Below the pieces are notes generated by a model that saw only the letters and a program-made list of their open reading frames with translations, ran no database searches and was not told the DNA's origin. The position numbers were made by a program, and so were the translations under genes. Shown in pieces: positions 8,793 to 16,859 of a stretch of 64,000 nucleotides of DNA. The first letter of the stretch is position 1; each line of letters begins with the position of its first letter. The stretch is from a bacterium (lineage in GTDB: Bacteria > Myxococcota > UBA727 > JAUIJE01). The stretch spans positions 1 through 64,000 of the forward strand of contig JAUIJE010000020.1 of NCBI GenBank assembly GCA_030431455.1. The letters run 5' to 3'.

Positions 8793-10142
8793 ATGGTGCG
8801 GGCTCTCCCTTACGACGTCGACGGGTTTCGGTTGTTGGCCGAGATCGCCCGCGGGGGCATGGGGGTGGTGTACCGCGGGGTCGAGGTGGGGCTCGAGCGT
8901 CCGGTGGCGATCAAGATGATGTTGCCGTCGGGCACCGATGACCTCGACACGGTCAAGGCGCGGTTTGTGCGGGAGGCGAAGTCCACCGCGCGCATCGAGT
9001 CCGCCCACATCGTCAAACTGTTTCGCGCCGGGGTCACCGACGACGACGAGCTCTACCTGGCGATGGAGCTTTTGCAGGGCCGGACGCTGGCCGAGGTCAT
9101 CCAACGCGAGGGGCCGTTGCCGCCCGATCGGGTGCGCAAGATTTGCCGGCAGATCGCGGTGGCCCTCGAGGCGGCCCACCGCGCCGGGGTGGTGCACCGG
9201 GACATCAAAGCCGCCAACGTGGTCCTGGTCGAACAAGACGGCGACCCTGAGTTCGTCAAGGTGCTCGACCTCGGCGTGGCCACCCTCGTCGACGAAAAGA
9301 CCCGCATCACCCGATCCGGGGCGCTCATCGGCACCCCGGGCTACATCGCGCCCGAGCAGCTGCAAGGGGCGGCGGTGTCCCCGTCCGGCGATCTGTATGC
9401 GCTGGGCGCGCTCATGTTTCGCATGCTCACCGGCGAAGAGCTGTTCGTCGGCGCCGACTGGAAGGCGGTGTGTTTTCAACACCTGAGCGTGCCGGCCACG
9501 CCCCCGAGCGCGCGTGTTCCCGGCCGCACGATCCCCAAAGACCTCGACACCCTCACCCTCACCCTGCTGCAAAAAGAGCCCGAGGCCCGCCTCGCGTCGG
9601 CCACCGCGGTGCGCGAGTTTCTCGACGGCAAAACGCAGGCCCAGGCCACCGACACCTTCGACATCGATCCCGTCCCCACCCTTCCCGACGTGGCCCCCAC
9701 CGAGATGCTCACCGGCACCGGCCCGGCCCCGCGACCCTACGGTGCTGTGGCATTGGGTTTGGTCGCGGTCGCGGCCCTCGCCGCCGGGGTGTGGTTCTTC
9801 GCGTGGGCCCCCGCCCCCCCCGCCGAACCGGGCGCCATCGTCGTCGAGCAACCCGACGCGCCCCCCCCGCTGCGGCCCGCCGCGGCCGTCCCCACGCCGG
9901 CCGCGGCCCCCCCCGCGCCAGAGCCCACCGCCGCCCCCGCCGACGAGCCCGCCGACGAGCCCGCCCCCGCGGTCGCCACGCCCGCGGCGGACACGTCCCG
10001 AACCAAAAAGAAGGCCGCCCGCCGGCGCGGCCGCAAAAAGAGCCGTTCGTCGACGACCACCAAGACGGTGAAGGCGCCCGACCCCACGCCCCCGGCCGCC
10101 CCCGCCGAAGAGCCAGGCCTGATGCGCCGGCGCACCCCCTGA
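8793..10142 (+). CDS. Membrane-anchored Ser/Thr protein kinase
   Basis: A 449-residue product. The kinase domain (residues about 8-270) has a Gly-rich loop GGMGVVY, VAIK lysine, HRDIKAAN catalytic loop, DLG in place of DFG, and an APEQ motif. A single hydrophobic segment follows near residue 325-345. The rest is an Ala/Pro/Glu-rich segment and a very basic Lys/Arg-rich stretch, so the kinase domain is predicted to be cytoplasmic with the tail across the membrane. The DLG variant is common in active bacterial kinases. It lies divergent to, and only about 60 bp from, the kinase-ATPase gene, and the two may be co-regulated. ATG 8793 is used; GTG 8796 is an alternative. Confidence 0.88.
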   Translation: MVRALPYDVDGFRLLAEIARGGMGVVYRGVEVGLERPVAIKMMLPSGTDDLDTVKARFVREAKSTARIESAHIVKLFRAGVTDDDELYLAMELLQGRTLAEVIQREGPLPPDRVRKICRQIAVALEAAHRAGVVHRDIKAANVVLVEQDGDPEFVKVLDLGVATLVDEKTRITRSGALIGTPGYIAPEQLQGAAVSPSGDLYALGALMFRMLTGEELFVGADWKAVCFQHLSVPATPPSARVPGRTIPKDLDTLTLTLLQKEPEARLASATAVREFLDGKTQAQATDTFDIDPVPTLPDVAPTEMLTGTGPAPRPYGAVALGLVAVAALAAGVWFFAWAPAPPAEPGAIVVEQPDAPPPLRPAAAVPTPAAAPPAPEPTAAPADEPADEPAPAVATPAADTSRTKKKAARRRGRKKSRSSTTTKTVKAPDPTPPAAPAEEPGLMRRRTP

Positions 10143-10187
10143 CGCCCGAACGTTGAGCGCCGGCTGGAAGCCTGGTACGCCAACCCC

Positions 10188-10991
10188 ATGGCCCATTCCC
10201 TGTTGCTGTTGACGTTGTTGGGCGCGGCCTCGCCGCGGGCGGAGCTCGCCACCACCATGGAGAGCAAGGGCGTGCAGGCGTTCAACGACAAGGACTTCTG
10301 CCGCGCCGCGCACCTGTTCGAGGCGTCCGACGAGCTCTTGCCGTCGTCGTCGATGCTCTACAACGCCGGCCGGGCCCGCGAAGCCGCGGGGGATTTGCTC
10401 GCGGCCAGCGATGCCTACCGCGCGGCGCTCTCCACCATTTCCGAGCCCGCGCGCCGGGCCGAGCTCGACACCCGCATCCTCAGCCTCCGGGCCCGCATCG
10501 AAGACCCCGCCACCAAGACCACCCCCTGCGGCCCCCGCCCGGCCGAGCTTTCGTTGGCCACGTTGCTCGCCGGCATCGGCGCCCCACCCCCCGACGATGA
10601 CGCGCCGCTGTCCACAGATGTGACCCCCGCCGACCCCGCGCCTTCCCCCGCCGCGACATCGCCCGCGCCGGTCTCGCCCGACCCGGCGCCGGTGGCGGCC
10701 GAGACCGACCCCGCGCCCGCCGCGGGAGAGCCCCACGACGAGGGCGGCTTTTGGTTGGGTTGGCCCGGGGTGGTCGGCCTCGGCGCGGGCGCGCTGCTCA
10801 CCGTGGCCGGGGTGTCGAGCTGGCTGGTGGCCTTCGCCATTCACAGCTCGGTGATGAGCCGCGAACAGGTCGAACCCGCGGCCCGCATCGGCCAGCCGTT
10901 TGAGGTCGCCGGGTGGGTCATCGGGGGCACGGGTCTTGCTGTCTTCACCGCTGGTGCGTTGTTGATGACGCTTTTGATCTGGGAGGAATGA
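10188..10991 (+). CDS. TPR-containing membrane protein
   Basis: A 267-residue product. A signal-peptide-like N-terminus is followed by a TPR-like pair (residues about 25-100: Phe-x-Ala-Ser-x-Glu-Leu, Tyr-Asn-Ala-Gly-Arg). A Pro/Ala/Asp-rich linker comes next, then two hydrophobic segments at the C-terminus. This plan, TPRs plus a Pro-rich linker plus terminal membrane hairpin, recurs next to kinases in Myxococcota. It follows the kinase gene by 45 bp in the same direction. The stop overlaps the ATG of the next gene (TGATG), so the three probably form an operon. Function beyond protein interaction is unknown. Confidence 0.75.
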   Translation: MAHSLLLLTLLGAASPRAELATTMESKGVQAFNDKDFCRAAHLFEASDELLPSSSMLYNAGRAREAAGDLLAASDAYRAALSTISEPARRAELDTRILSLRARIEDPATKTTPCGPRPAELSLATLLAGIGAPPPDDDAPLSTDVTPADPAPSPAATSPAPVSPDPAPVAAETDPAPAAGEPHDEGGFWLGWPGVVGLGAGALLTVAGVSSWLVAFAIHSSVMSREQVEPAARIGQPFEVAGWVIGGTGLAVFTAGALLMTLLIWEE

Positions 10992-11929
10992 TGTTGCGCT
11001 GGGCCTACATCATCTTGGCGGTGGGGCTGCTGTTGTTCATCGCGGGTGGCGCGTGTCTCGACTACGGGGCAAGCATATACATTGTGGATGTGGAGACCGG
11101 GGACGGGGATGGAGACGGCGATGGCGACGGCGACGGCGACGGCGATGGCGATGGCGACGGCGATGGCGATCCCCCCGACGGGGGTCGGGATGGCGGGGTG
11201 GATGGTGGGCCGGACGGCGGCGGCGACGGCGGGTGTTTGTCCGGCCCGTCGCCCCAGATGAGCTTTTTCATCAGCAGCGAAGGGGCGCCCGCGGGGGGGG
11301 CGTTCGACACCGAAGGCACAGACATGGGCTTGGCCAAGGCCGACCAGCATTGCCAGACGTTGGCCAACGCCGCCTACGGCAACTGCCCAGCCCAAACCGC
11401 GCGCACCTGGCACGCTTACCTGTCGACGTCGTTGCTCAACGGCGACGGGACCGACGTCGTCGGCACCGTGATTCACGCGCGGGACCGCATCGGCGACGGG
11501 CCCTACATCGACTACAGCGGGTCCGAGTTTGCCGAGGACCTGGCCGACCTTTACGTCAACGGCGTCCGACCCGAGAACGCCTTCACCGAGTTGGGCCAGC
11601 TGCACGTCAGCACCGTGCAGAACCTTGACCTCATCTGGACCGGGTCCGACAGCTTTGGCCGCACCGTTCCCTGCTACAATCCCCAGGGTGATGCAGGGTG
11701 CATCCGGCCCCCGGATTTGGTGGTCGCGGACACCTGCGCGAACTGGACGGACCTGGGCAACCTGGGCCAGTTCGGGCACCAGGGGATGCCCAGCACCATC
11801 CCTGGCGAGTGGTCGTACTTCGACAAGAGCGCTTGCCTCACCGACCCCGAGGACCCGGACGCGGACGGCGGCCCCGAGCAAGGGTCGCGCAACGGCCAGG
11901 GGCGCATCTACTGCTTCGCCCTCGACTGA
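10991..11929 (+). CDS. Lipoprotein with GD linker and endostatin/lectin-like domain
   Basis: A 312-residue product starting at ATG 10991; the in-frame ATG 10988 is almost on top of the GGGAGG ribosome site. The signal peptide ends in an AGGAC lipobox, followed by a linker of alternating Gly-Asp and an Asp-Gly-Gly-rich stretch. The globular part (from about residue 92) opens with FFISSEG and contains a Cys, TWHAYLST and several aromatic-rich turns. This resembles the C-type-lectin-like fold of DUF1554/endostatin-type proteins. It would sit on the outer surface, and a carbohydrate-binding or adhesive role is an inference. It is co-directional with and overlaps the TPR gene. Confidence 0.78.
   Translation: MLRWAYIILAVGLLLFIAGGACLDYGASIYIVDVETGDGDGDGDGDGDGDGDGDGDGDGDPPDGGRDGGVDGGPDGGGDGGCLSGPSPQMSFFISSEGAPAGGAFDTEGTDMGLAKADQHCQTLANAAYGNCPAQTARTWHAYLSTSLLNGDGTDVVGTVIHARDRIGDGPYIDYSGSEFAEDLADLYVNGVRPENAFTELGQLHVSTVQNLDLIWTGSDSFGRTVPCYNPQGDAGCIRPPDLVVADTCANWTDLGNLGQFGHQGMPSTIPGEWSYFDKSACLTDPEDPDADGGPEQGSRNGQGRIYCFALD
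11100..11170 (+). repeat. GGCGAY hexanucleotide repeat encoding Gly-Asp linker
   Basis: Tandem hexamers of GGCGAC/GGCGAT, with slightly diverged GGGGAY copies at the 5' end, encode about 12 Gly-Asp pairs just after the lipobox. This is the only plus-strand copy of the five such arrays in the window. Confidence 0.9.
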
Positions 11930-11946
11930 GCCCCCACGGCGGACCG

Positions 11947-12045
11947 GCGCAAACCAGCACAAAAGTTTGCGCAAGGACCCGCCCCGGCGGGCGGGGACTT
12001 TTCATAAGTATCTGAAAAAAATAGACTATTTGAACAGGCACAACT
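11947..12045 (+). promoter_or_regulatory. GCGCAAAC dyad and AT-rich island upstream of lipoprotein gene
   Basis: A perfect inverted repeat GCGCAAAC (11947-11954) / GTTTGCGC (11965-11972) is followed by a very AT-rich stretch at about 11999-12042 containing TAAGTATCT. The start codon is at 12103. Arms, spacing and distance to the start match the regions upstream of the genes starting at 1849 and 3875. A hairpin terminator (11978-12002) lies between the two elements, so the dyad could instead belong to the end of the upstream gene. Confidence 0.4.
11978..12002 (+). terminator. Rho-independent terminator
   Basis: A 7-bp GC stem (11978-11984/11989-11995) with a CGGC loop is followed by GAC and TTTT. 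It lies 48 bp after the stop of the lectin-like lipoprotein gene. Confidence 0.6.
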
Positions 12046-12102
12046 CCTGAAGTGACTCCCCGCGAAACGGCCGGACCGCCCGGCCCGCACCAAGGAGTCA
12101 CC

Positions 12103-12786
12103 ATGAACACGAACAAGATGTCCCTCAGCCTTCTTCTCGCCGCGGTCTGTGCGTCGGCTTGCACCGTGCCCTTCGCGTCGGAGGACGAGCTCGAACTCCG
12201 CTTTGAGCTCGGCGAGCTCGACGGCGACTGCCAAGGCAGCGGCGAGCGCACCAACGAAAACGGCACCGTGGGCTACAGCTACGGCAACGACGGCCAGAGC
12301 TGCACCATCAACCTCACCTGGAACGGCGTGGTGCTCGATGCAGAAGCATTGCGCGACACCGTCGAAGAGGAAGTGCGGGCGGGGGGCCTCGACCCGGCCC
12401 AGGTCGACGTCAACCTCAAGACCGCCGCGTTTGAGGTCATCGACCTCGCCCTCCGGGACGCCGCCGGCAACGAGCTCGAGCCCCGCACCGTCGAGTCCAT
12501 CGACGCCAGCTTGGCGCTCGACGGCGGGGCCAACATCTTCGTCATCCAGGGTCGCAACGTGGCCTTCGACGAAACCAGCGTGGACATGGCCAACGCCGAC
12601 GACCTCATCGAGGAGCTGCAGGCCGCCTACGACGAGGGCCGCACCGCCCGGGGCGTGGGCCAAGCGGTGGTGACCATTCCGCTGCCCCTCATCGAGCAGC
12701 TGCGCGGGGCCGACACCCCGGCCATCGAGTTCCGCCTCGGGGCGATCATCGAGGCGGAAGGGGGCGTGAACCTGTTCGCGCGCTGA
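12103..12786 (+). CDS. Lipoprotein of unknown function
   Basis: A 227-residue product with start ATG 12103 and AAGGAG (12091-12096) 6 nt upstream. The signal peptide ends in a lipobox-like Ala-Ser-Ala-Cys at about residue 20. The mature part begins acidic and beta-rich, then has alternating Asp/Glu-rich helices and a beta-rich end. No known domain is visible. It is monocistronic: a terminator lies before and after it. One exact copy of the TGCAG-N3-CATTG motif falls in codons for Asp-Ala-Glu-Ala-Leu (12339-12351). A shared GCGCAAA upstream layout may place it under the same control as the signal-less proteins at the left end of the window. Confidence 0.75.
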   Translation: MNTNKMSLSLLLAAVCASACTVPFASEDELELRFELGELDGDCQGSGERTNENGTVGYSYGNDGQSCTINLTWNGVVLDAEALRDTVEEEVRAGGLDPAQVDVNLKTAAFEVIDLALRDAAGNELEPRTVESIDASLALDGGANIFVIQGRNVAFDETSVDMANADDLIEELQAAYDEGRTARGVGQAVVTIPLPLIEQLRGADTPAIEFRLGAIIEAEGGVNLFAR

Positions 12787-12804
12787 GCGACCCACCGCTG
12801 TTCA

Positions 12805-12839
12805 CAAAAACGCCCCCGCTCGCCGGGGGCGTTTTGTTG
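12805..12839. terminator. Bidirectional rho-independent terminator
   Basis: The stem CGCCCCC/GGGGGCG is flanked by A-runs on the left (12806-12810) and T-runs on the right (12832-12839), so it works in both directions between convergent genes ending at 12786 and 12844. Confidence 0.9.
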
Positions 12840-12843
12840 TGGG

Positions 12844-13230
12844 TCACGAGGCGTGCAGGGTGATCAACAACAAGACGCCGAGCGCCATCGCCGGCCCGGT
12901 GCTGAGCACCATGCCCAACGCGCGGTCGGCCGCGTCGTAGCGCAGGTAGTGGACCGCGCGCCCGACGAAGAACAGCGCCACGCTGAGCCAAAGCCACCCC
13001 GCGCCGATGCCCGCAAGCTCGGCGACCAGGAGCATCAAGGCCACCAACGGCGCGTGCTCGGTGAAGTTGCCGTGGATGCGGATGCGTTTTTCGAGGTCGA
13101 GGTGGCCGCCGTGGCCGCGGAGCACGCCGAGCTTGCCCCGCAACGGGCCGACCCAGGAGACCAGGGCGAACAGCGCAATGGCGCACAGGCCGACGAAGGT
13201 GAACGCGACGGTGGGGAGGGGGGACAACAT
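12844..13230 (-). CDS. MAPEG family membrane protein (YecN-like)
   Basis: A 128-residue product starting at ATG 13230 with GGAGCT 4 nt upstream. Four predicted membrane helices are present. The MAPEG signature lies between helices 1 and 2 (Glu-Lys-Arg-Ile-Arg-x-His-Gly-Asn-Phe-x-Glu-His-x-Pro) and a RAVHYL segment follows helix 3, as in bacterial YecN-type members. MAPEG proteins are related to microsomal glutathione transferases; the substrate of the bacterial YecN group is not known. Its promoter region is shared with the divergent ECF sigma gene, which could fit an oxidative-stress context, but this is inference. Confidence 0.88.
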   Translation of the reverse strand: MLSPLPTVAFTFVGLCAIALFALVSWVGPLRGKLGVLRGHGGHLDLEKRIRIHGNFTEHAPLVALMLLVAELAGIGAGWLWLSVALFFVGRAVHYLRYDAADRALGMVLSTGPAMALGVLLLITLHAS

Positions 13231-13380
13231 GGTAGCTCCAGGTGAGGGTTCGCCTGGACGACGGGCGAGCGGCCCGGGGATCGACCGCCGAGCCCCAAAA
13301 AGTGCAGATCTCCCCGCTGGCCCCCCGCCCGGGCGGCGAGCGGGCCCCGCGCGGCCGGGGCCAAAGACAAAGGAACAACC

Positions 13381-13441
13381 CCCGTGAACCGGATCACGGG
13401 CCGGCCCGTAACAGTTCCGAGAGTTCGCGCTTGCTCTCGGA
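13381..13441. promoter_or_regulatory. Two inverted repeats in the divergent MAPEG/sigma intergenic region
   Basis: CCCGTGA/TCACGGG (13381-13400) and TCCGAGAG/CTCTCGGA (13416-13423/13434-13441) are perfect dyads in the 263-bp gap between the divergent genes. They may be operators; neither is followed by a T-run. No convincing ECF promoter pair could be placed. Confidence 0.35.
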
Positions 13442-13493
13442 GGGGGCGCGTACAGGCTTTTCGTCTGGCGCGCCGCTGCGCTAGGTTGAAAGC

Positions 13494-14075
13494 ATGACCA
13501 CCGGTCACGCTGCAACTTTGGCCAACTCCGATGACGCCGCCTTGATCGAGGCGGTGAAGGCGGGCGAGCGCGGTGCCCTGGCGGTCCTCTACGACCGCCA
13601 CGCGCCGGTCTTGCTCGGCGTGGGCATCAAGATGCTCGGTTCGCGGACCGAGGCGGAGGACGTGCTGCACGACGTGATCATGGAGGCCTGGCGCAAAGCA
13701 TCCAGCTATTCACCCACCCGCGGCTCGGTGCGCGCGTGGTTGGTGGTGCGGATGCGCTCGCGGGTGCTCGACCGGCTGCGCGCTCCGGCCCGGGCCCGGC
13801 GGGCCAGTGGCGACGAAGCGGCGCGCCCCCTGGAGCGGCTGCGGGCCCAGGACGCGCCCGAGGTGAAGCTCAAAAGTGAACAGCGGGCGCTCGTCGACGC
13901 GGTGGAGATGTTGAGCGACGACCTGCGCGCCACCGTGGTCGCGGTCTACCTCGAGGGCTTGAGCGTGAAGGCCGCGGCCCAAAAACTCTCCGTCCCCGAC
14001 GGCACCATCAAGTCACGGCTGTCGGCCGCGCGCACCCGGTTGCGCGAGGTGCTGACCAAAAAGGGGGTGTCATGA
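13494..14075 (+). CDS. ECF RNA polymerase sigma factor
   Basis: A 193-residue product. Region 2 lies at about residues 25-95 (LYDRHAP, AEDVLHDV, WRKASSYSP, WLVVRMRSRVLDRLR). Region 4 lies at about 130-185 (LSDDLRATVVAVYLEGLS, a helix-turn-helix, DGTIKSRLSAARTRLRE). The next gene, overlapping by ATGA, is a ChrR-type anti-sigma factor. This makes the pair resemble the RpoE-ChrR system, which in Rhodobacter responds to singlet oxygen. The role here is inferred from family and pairing only. Confidence 0.93.
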   Translation: MTTGHAATLANSDDAALIEAVKAGERGALAVLYDRHAPVLLGVGIKMLGSRTEAEDVLHDVIMEAWRKASSYSPTRGSVRAWLVVRMRSRVLDRLRAPARARRASGDEAARPLERLRAQDAPEVKLKSEQRALVDAVEMLSDDLRATVVAVYLEGLSVKAAAQKLSVPDGTIKSRLSAARTRLREVLTKKGVS

Positions 14076-14725
14076 CCGACACACACCTGATGGACGACGT
14101 GAGCGATTACGTGCTCGGCGACCTCGACCCCGCCGCCACCGCGCGCTGGGATGTGCACGTGGCCGGGTGCGCCCAATGCCAGGCCGAGGTCGACGCGTTC
14201 TCGGCCGAGCTGGTCGCGTTCGCCGAGCTTGCTGGGGAGGTCGCGCCATCGGCCACCGCCCGCGAGCGCGTCACAGAAGCATTGGCGCGGCCGGGCCGGT
14301 GGTTTTCCTTCGTGGGGGCTTTGGCCCGACTGGCCGACATCGCCGACGGGGCGATGCAATCGTTGGTCGCGGCCCTCGACGACCTGTCGCGGTGGGAGCC
14401 GGGGCCGGCCGACGGGATCACGATCTTTCACGTCGACGGCGGCCCCACCACCGCCGGCGCGGTGGTGGGCTTTGTCAAAATCCCCGCCGGGGGTTCGTTT
14501 CCCGAGCACACCCACCAAGGCCGCGAAACCGTGCTGATCATCCAGGGCACCCAACGCGACTCCGACGGCAGCACCGCCACGGTGGGGGACGTGGTGGTGC
14601 GCGAACCGCACAGCACCCACACGATTTTTGCCGGGCCCGACGAGGACCTCATCTTCCTCGTGGTGGTGCACGGCGGGGTCATGGTCGGCGACGACCTCAT
14701 CGGGCCCGACGACCCGCGCATCTGA
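14072..14725 (+). CDS. ChrR-type anti-sigma factor with cupin domain
   Basis: A 217-residue product. The N-terminal zinc-binding anti-sigma domain has His-x3-Cys-x2-Cys (HVAGCAQC, near residue 28-35). The C-terminal cupin has the metal motif His-x-His-x4-Glu (EHTHQGRE, near residue 147-154) and a downstream His. In ChrR the N-terminal domain holds the sigma factor and the cupin is needed for the response to singlet oxygen. The gene overlaps the sigma gene by four bases (ATGA) and is followed two bases later by a lipoprotein gene. Confidence 0.9.
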   Translation: MTDTHLMDDVSDYVLGDLDPAATARWDVHVAGCAQCQAEVDAFSAELVAFAELAGEVAPSATARERVTEALARPGRWFSFVGALARLADIADGAMQSLVAALDDLSRWEPGPADGITIFHVDGGPTTAGAVVGFVKIPAGGSFPEHTHQGRETVLIIQGTQRDSDGSTATVGDVVVREPHSTHTIFAGPDEDLIFLVVVHGGVMVGDDLIGPDDPRI

Positions 14726-14726
14726 C

Positions 14727-15641
14727 ATGCACGCCCGCGTCTTGTTCCTCGCCAGTGTGGTCGGGCTCGCCGGCTGTACCCAAAAGACCGCGCCCGCGGA
14801 CGCCACCCCCGCGGAGGAGCGCGCCGCCGACCGCGACGACGACGGGCCGGTGCGCAGCGTGTTTCCCGCCGAGGGGGACCGCCACCCTTTGGCCACGCGG
14901 TTGTGCACCGCGATCCAGGACGTGCCCCGCAAGTCCAAGGCCACCTGCTGCGGGACCAAGCCCGGGGTGCTCTTCTCCGGCGAGTGCACCCGCATGCTCA
15001 GCGTCGCCCTCCAAGAAGGTGCAGTGACATTGCAGGAGCCGGCGGTGGCCGCGTGCGAACAAGCGATGGCCAGCCTGTACCAGGGGTGTGATTGGGTGGG
15101 CACCCGCTCCCGGCCTTTGCCCCCCGCCTGCCAGAGCATCATCGACGGCCAACGCAACGAAAAGCAGGCCTGCCGCTCGTCCCTCGAGTGCCGCCCCGGC
15201 CTGTACTGCCACGGGGTGAGCCCGACCACGCCGGGCACCTGCGGGTTGCCCCGCGCCCCCGGCGGCAGCTGCGGACGGGGCAAAGACGCGCTGCAGGCCT
15301 ACCTCCCCGACGCGCTGGGCCGACACGAGGCGTGCGCCGGCTACTGCGCGGGGGCCAAGTGCCGGCCCCACGCCGCCGAGGGGGACGCCTGCCGCGCGCA
15401 TGCACATTGTGGCCCCGGGTTTCACTGCGGGAGCGATCGCACCTGCGCCCCAGGGGAGCACGGCGCGTTGGGGAAAACGTGCCTGGTCGGCCGGTGCGCG
15501 CCGGGGCTGACCTGCATCGACGACACCTGCCAAGCCCCGCGCAAGACCGGCGCGACCTGCACCGCGGACGCCGACTGCCTCGGCGCCTGCCTGGTCGACG
15601 GACAAGGGCCCACCGGGGTGTGCGGCATGCGCTGCCAGTAG
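14727..15641 (+). CDS. Cysteine-rich lipoprotein
   Basis: A 304-residue product starting at ATG 14727, one base after the ChrR stop codon. The signal peptide ends with lipobox LAGC. The mature protein has more than twenty cysteines. Its second half has the repeated small-disulfide pattern (Cys-x-Pro-Gly-Leu-x-Cys, Gly-x-x-Cys, Asp-x-Cys) typical of Dickkopf/EB-like modules common in Myxococcota lipoproteins. The position implies cotranscription with the sigma/anti-sigma pair, so it may be part of the envelope stress output. Specific function is unknown. It contains an exact TGCAG-N3-CATTG motif at 15020-15032. Confidence 0.8.
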   Translation: MHARVLFLASVVGLAGCTQKTAPADATPAEERAADRDDDGPVRSVFPAEGDRHPLATRLCTAIQDVPRKSKATCCGTKPGVLFSGECTRMLSVALQEGAVTLQEPAVAACEQAMASLYQGCDWVGTRSRPLPPACQSIIDGQRNEKQACRSSLECRPGLYCHGVSPTTPGTCGLPRAPGGSCGRGKDALQAYLPDALGRHEACAGYCAGAKCRPHAAEGDACRAHAHCGPGFHCGSDRTCAPGEHGALGKTCLVGRCAPGLTCIDDTCQAPRKTGATCTADADCLGACLVDGQGPTGVCGMRCQ

Positions 15642-15656
15642 CGCGCCCGACGAGAA

Positions 15657-16859
15657 TCAGCTCGTGGCCGCGTGCAGCAGGTGGTTCTCCGCCGGCGACA
15701 TCGGCGCCGCCTTCTGCGCGCCCCCGTGCATGAACGGGCAAGAGGCTTTGCCCGCGCCCCCCATCCCGTCGGTGCCCTTGGGCTCGGCCCCGAGGGCCCG
15801 CTCCGCGCCCTCCAGCGCGGTCCCCGACGAGGTCCCGAATGCAGTCTCATACCCCATCTTGGCCATGGTGGTGGCGAAGTCCGCGACCCCGGTCATGGGC
15901 CGGGACTGCATGCGCGCGGAGGGCGGCAGCTGCTTGTCCCGGTACAGCGTGAGCAAGTCGTCGGTGGTGATGTAACGCTCCCCGGTGGCGGGGTCGGTCT
16001 GTCCATAGACATTGAGCAGGGCTGAATACTCGACCACCGCCGAGGGCTGTCCGCGCACCACGGTGTCGAGGCCCCCGGGCAAGATCCAGCCGAGCGCGCC
16101 GCCGCTCCCGGCGACGCGGGTGGCCCCGTCCTGGTCGCGGTCGGCTTGGGCCTGCACCGCCCGGGCAAAGCTCTCGATGGTCATGCGCCCGCCCTCGCCG
16201 GGTCCGCCGGGCGCGGCGTGGGCCACGAAGGCGTCGAACCGGCCTTGGTCGAATTTGCCGCCGGTGAGGATCGCACTGTCCCCGGGGTGTTTGATCATGC
16301 CCGAGCGCAGCTCGAGCACGTTCATCTCGTTGCCCAACAGGTTGCCGAGCACGTCGAGGGGCCCGTTGCCGGCGAAGCCGGTGACCGCGGTGGCCCGGGC
16401 CATGATCGGGCTGAGGTTGTGGTCGTGCACCAGGATGTCGCGCAGTTGGCTCAGCTTGACGTTGCCGTCCGCGTCCATCTGGAGCTTGCCCGAGGCCACC
16501 ATCGCGCCGAGCACCGGGCACACAATGTCCATGTCTCGTTCGGTGCGGATCGGGCGCGAACGGTCCATCTCGTCGACGGGGCGCCGCGGCGCAGGTCCGC
16601 TCACCGGCGCCGGGGCGGGGGCCAACGACGCGAGCTGGGCCTCGAGCTTGGCGATGCGCTGATCGATCTTCGCCTTCTCCTGCGACGCGCGCATCATGTC
16701 CTTGTAGGTGAGCTGTCCCCGGGGATCGTGGGCGCGGCTTTGTCGGCGGAGGTCTCTGAGCTCGGCTTCGAGCGCGGTCCGATCCGCGGTGGGCGCGGGG
16801 GCGGGGCTCTGCCCGGCGGCCGGGCGCAGCGGGGTCGAGGGGGCGCGGACGCGGGTCAT
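15657..16859 (-). CDS. Chloroperoxidase/peroxygenase-like protein, candidate Eag-chaperoned effector
   Basis: A 400-residue product without a signal peptide. Residues 1-110 are Pro/Ala-rich with a coiled-coil stretch (about 27-78). From residue 112 the sequence follows the heme-thiolate (chloroperoxidase) family. It has Cys114-Pro-Val-Leu in the position of the heme-ligand PCP/CPAL motif, then Leu-x-x-Leu-Arg-Asp-Ile-Leu, and later Phe-Asp-x-x-Arg-Phe and Ile-x-x-Phe-Ala-Arg, ending with a DDLLTLYRDKQLP segment. The usual Glu-His-Asp metal/acid-base motif appears as Lys190-His-Pro, so catalysis is doubtful. A second Cys-Pro (374) is near the C-terminus. Its ATG overlaps the stop of the DUF1795 gene (ATGA). 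Family assignment rests on my alignment by eye. An inactive or repurposed fold is possible. Confidence 0.6.
   Translation of the reverse strand: MTRVRAPSTPLRPAAGQSPAPAPTADRTALEAELRDLRRQSRAHDPRGQLTYKDMMRASQEKAKIDQRIAKLEAQLASLAPAPAPVSGPAPRRPVDEMDRSRPIRTERDMDIVCPVLGAMVASGKLQMDADGNVKLSQLRDILVHDHNLSPIMARATAVTGFAGNGPLDVLGNLLGNEMNVLELRSGMIKHPGDSAILTGGKFDQGRFDAFVAHAAPGGPGEGGRMTIESFARAVQAQADRDQDGATRVAGSGGALGWILPGGLDTVVRGQPSAVVEYSALLNVYGQTDPATGERYITTDDLLTLYRDKQLPPSARMQSRPMTGVADFATTMAKMGYETAFGTSSGTALEGAERALGAEPKGTDGMGGAGKASCPFMHGGAQKAAPMSPAENHLLHAATS

Noticed and set aside
8730-10844. Continuation of the minus-strand kinase frame far upstream, giving a 1725-residue protein
   Set aside because: It overlaps the whole divergent kinase gene, is Gly/Arg-rich without domains, and has no start signal. 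The plus-strand kinase is clearly real.
12003-12102. Riboswitch or sRNA in the AT-rich leader of the 12103 lipoprotein
   Set aside because: Only short AT-rich runs; no conserved multi-stem structure is apparent by eye.
13391-13396. TGATCC on the minus strand as an RpoE/ChrR-type (ECF11) -35 element
   Set aside because: No TAAGA-like -10 at the expected distance (CTTTG instead), and it points to the MAPEG gene only.
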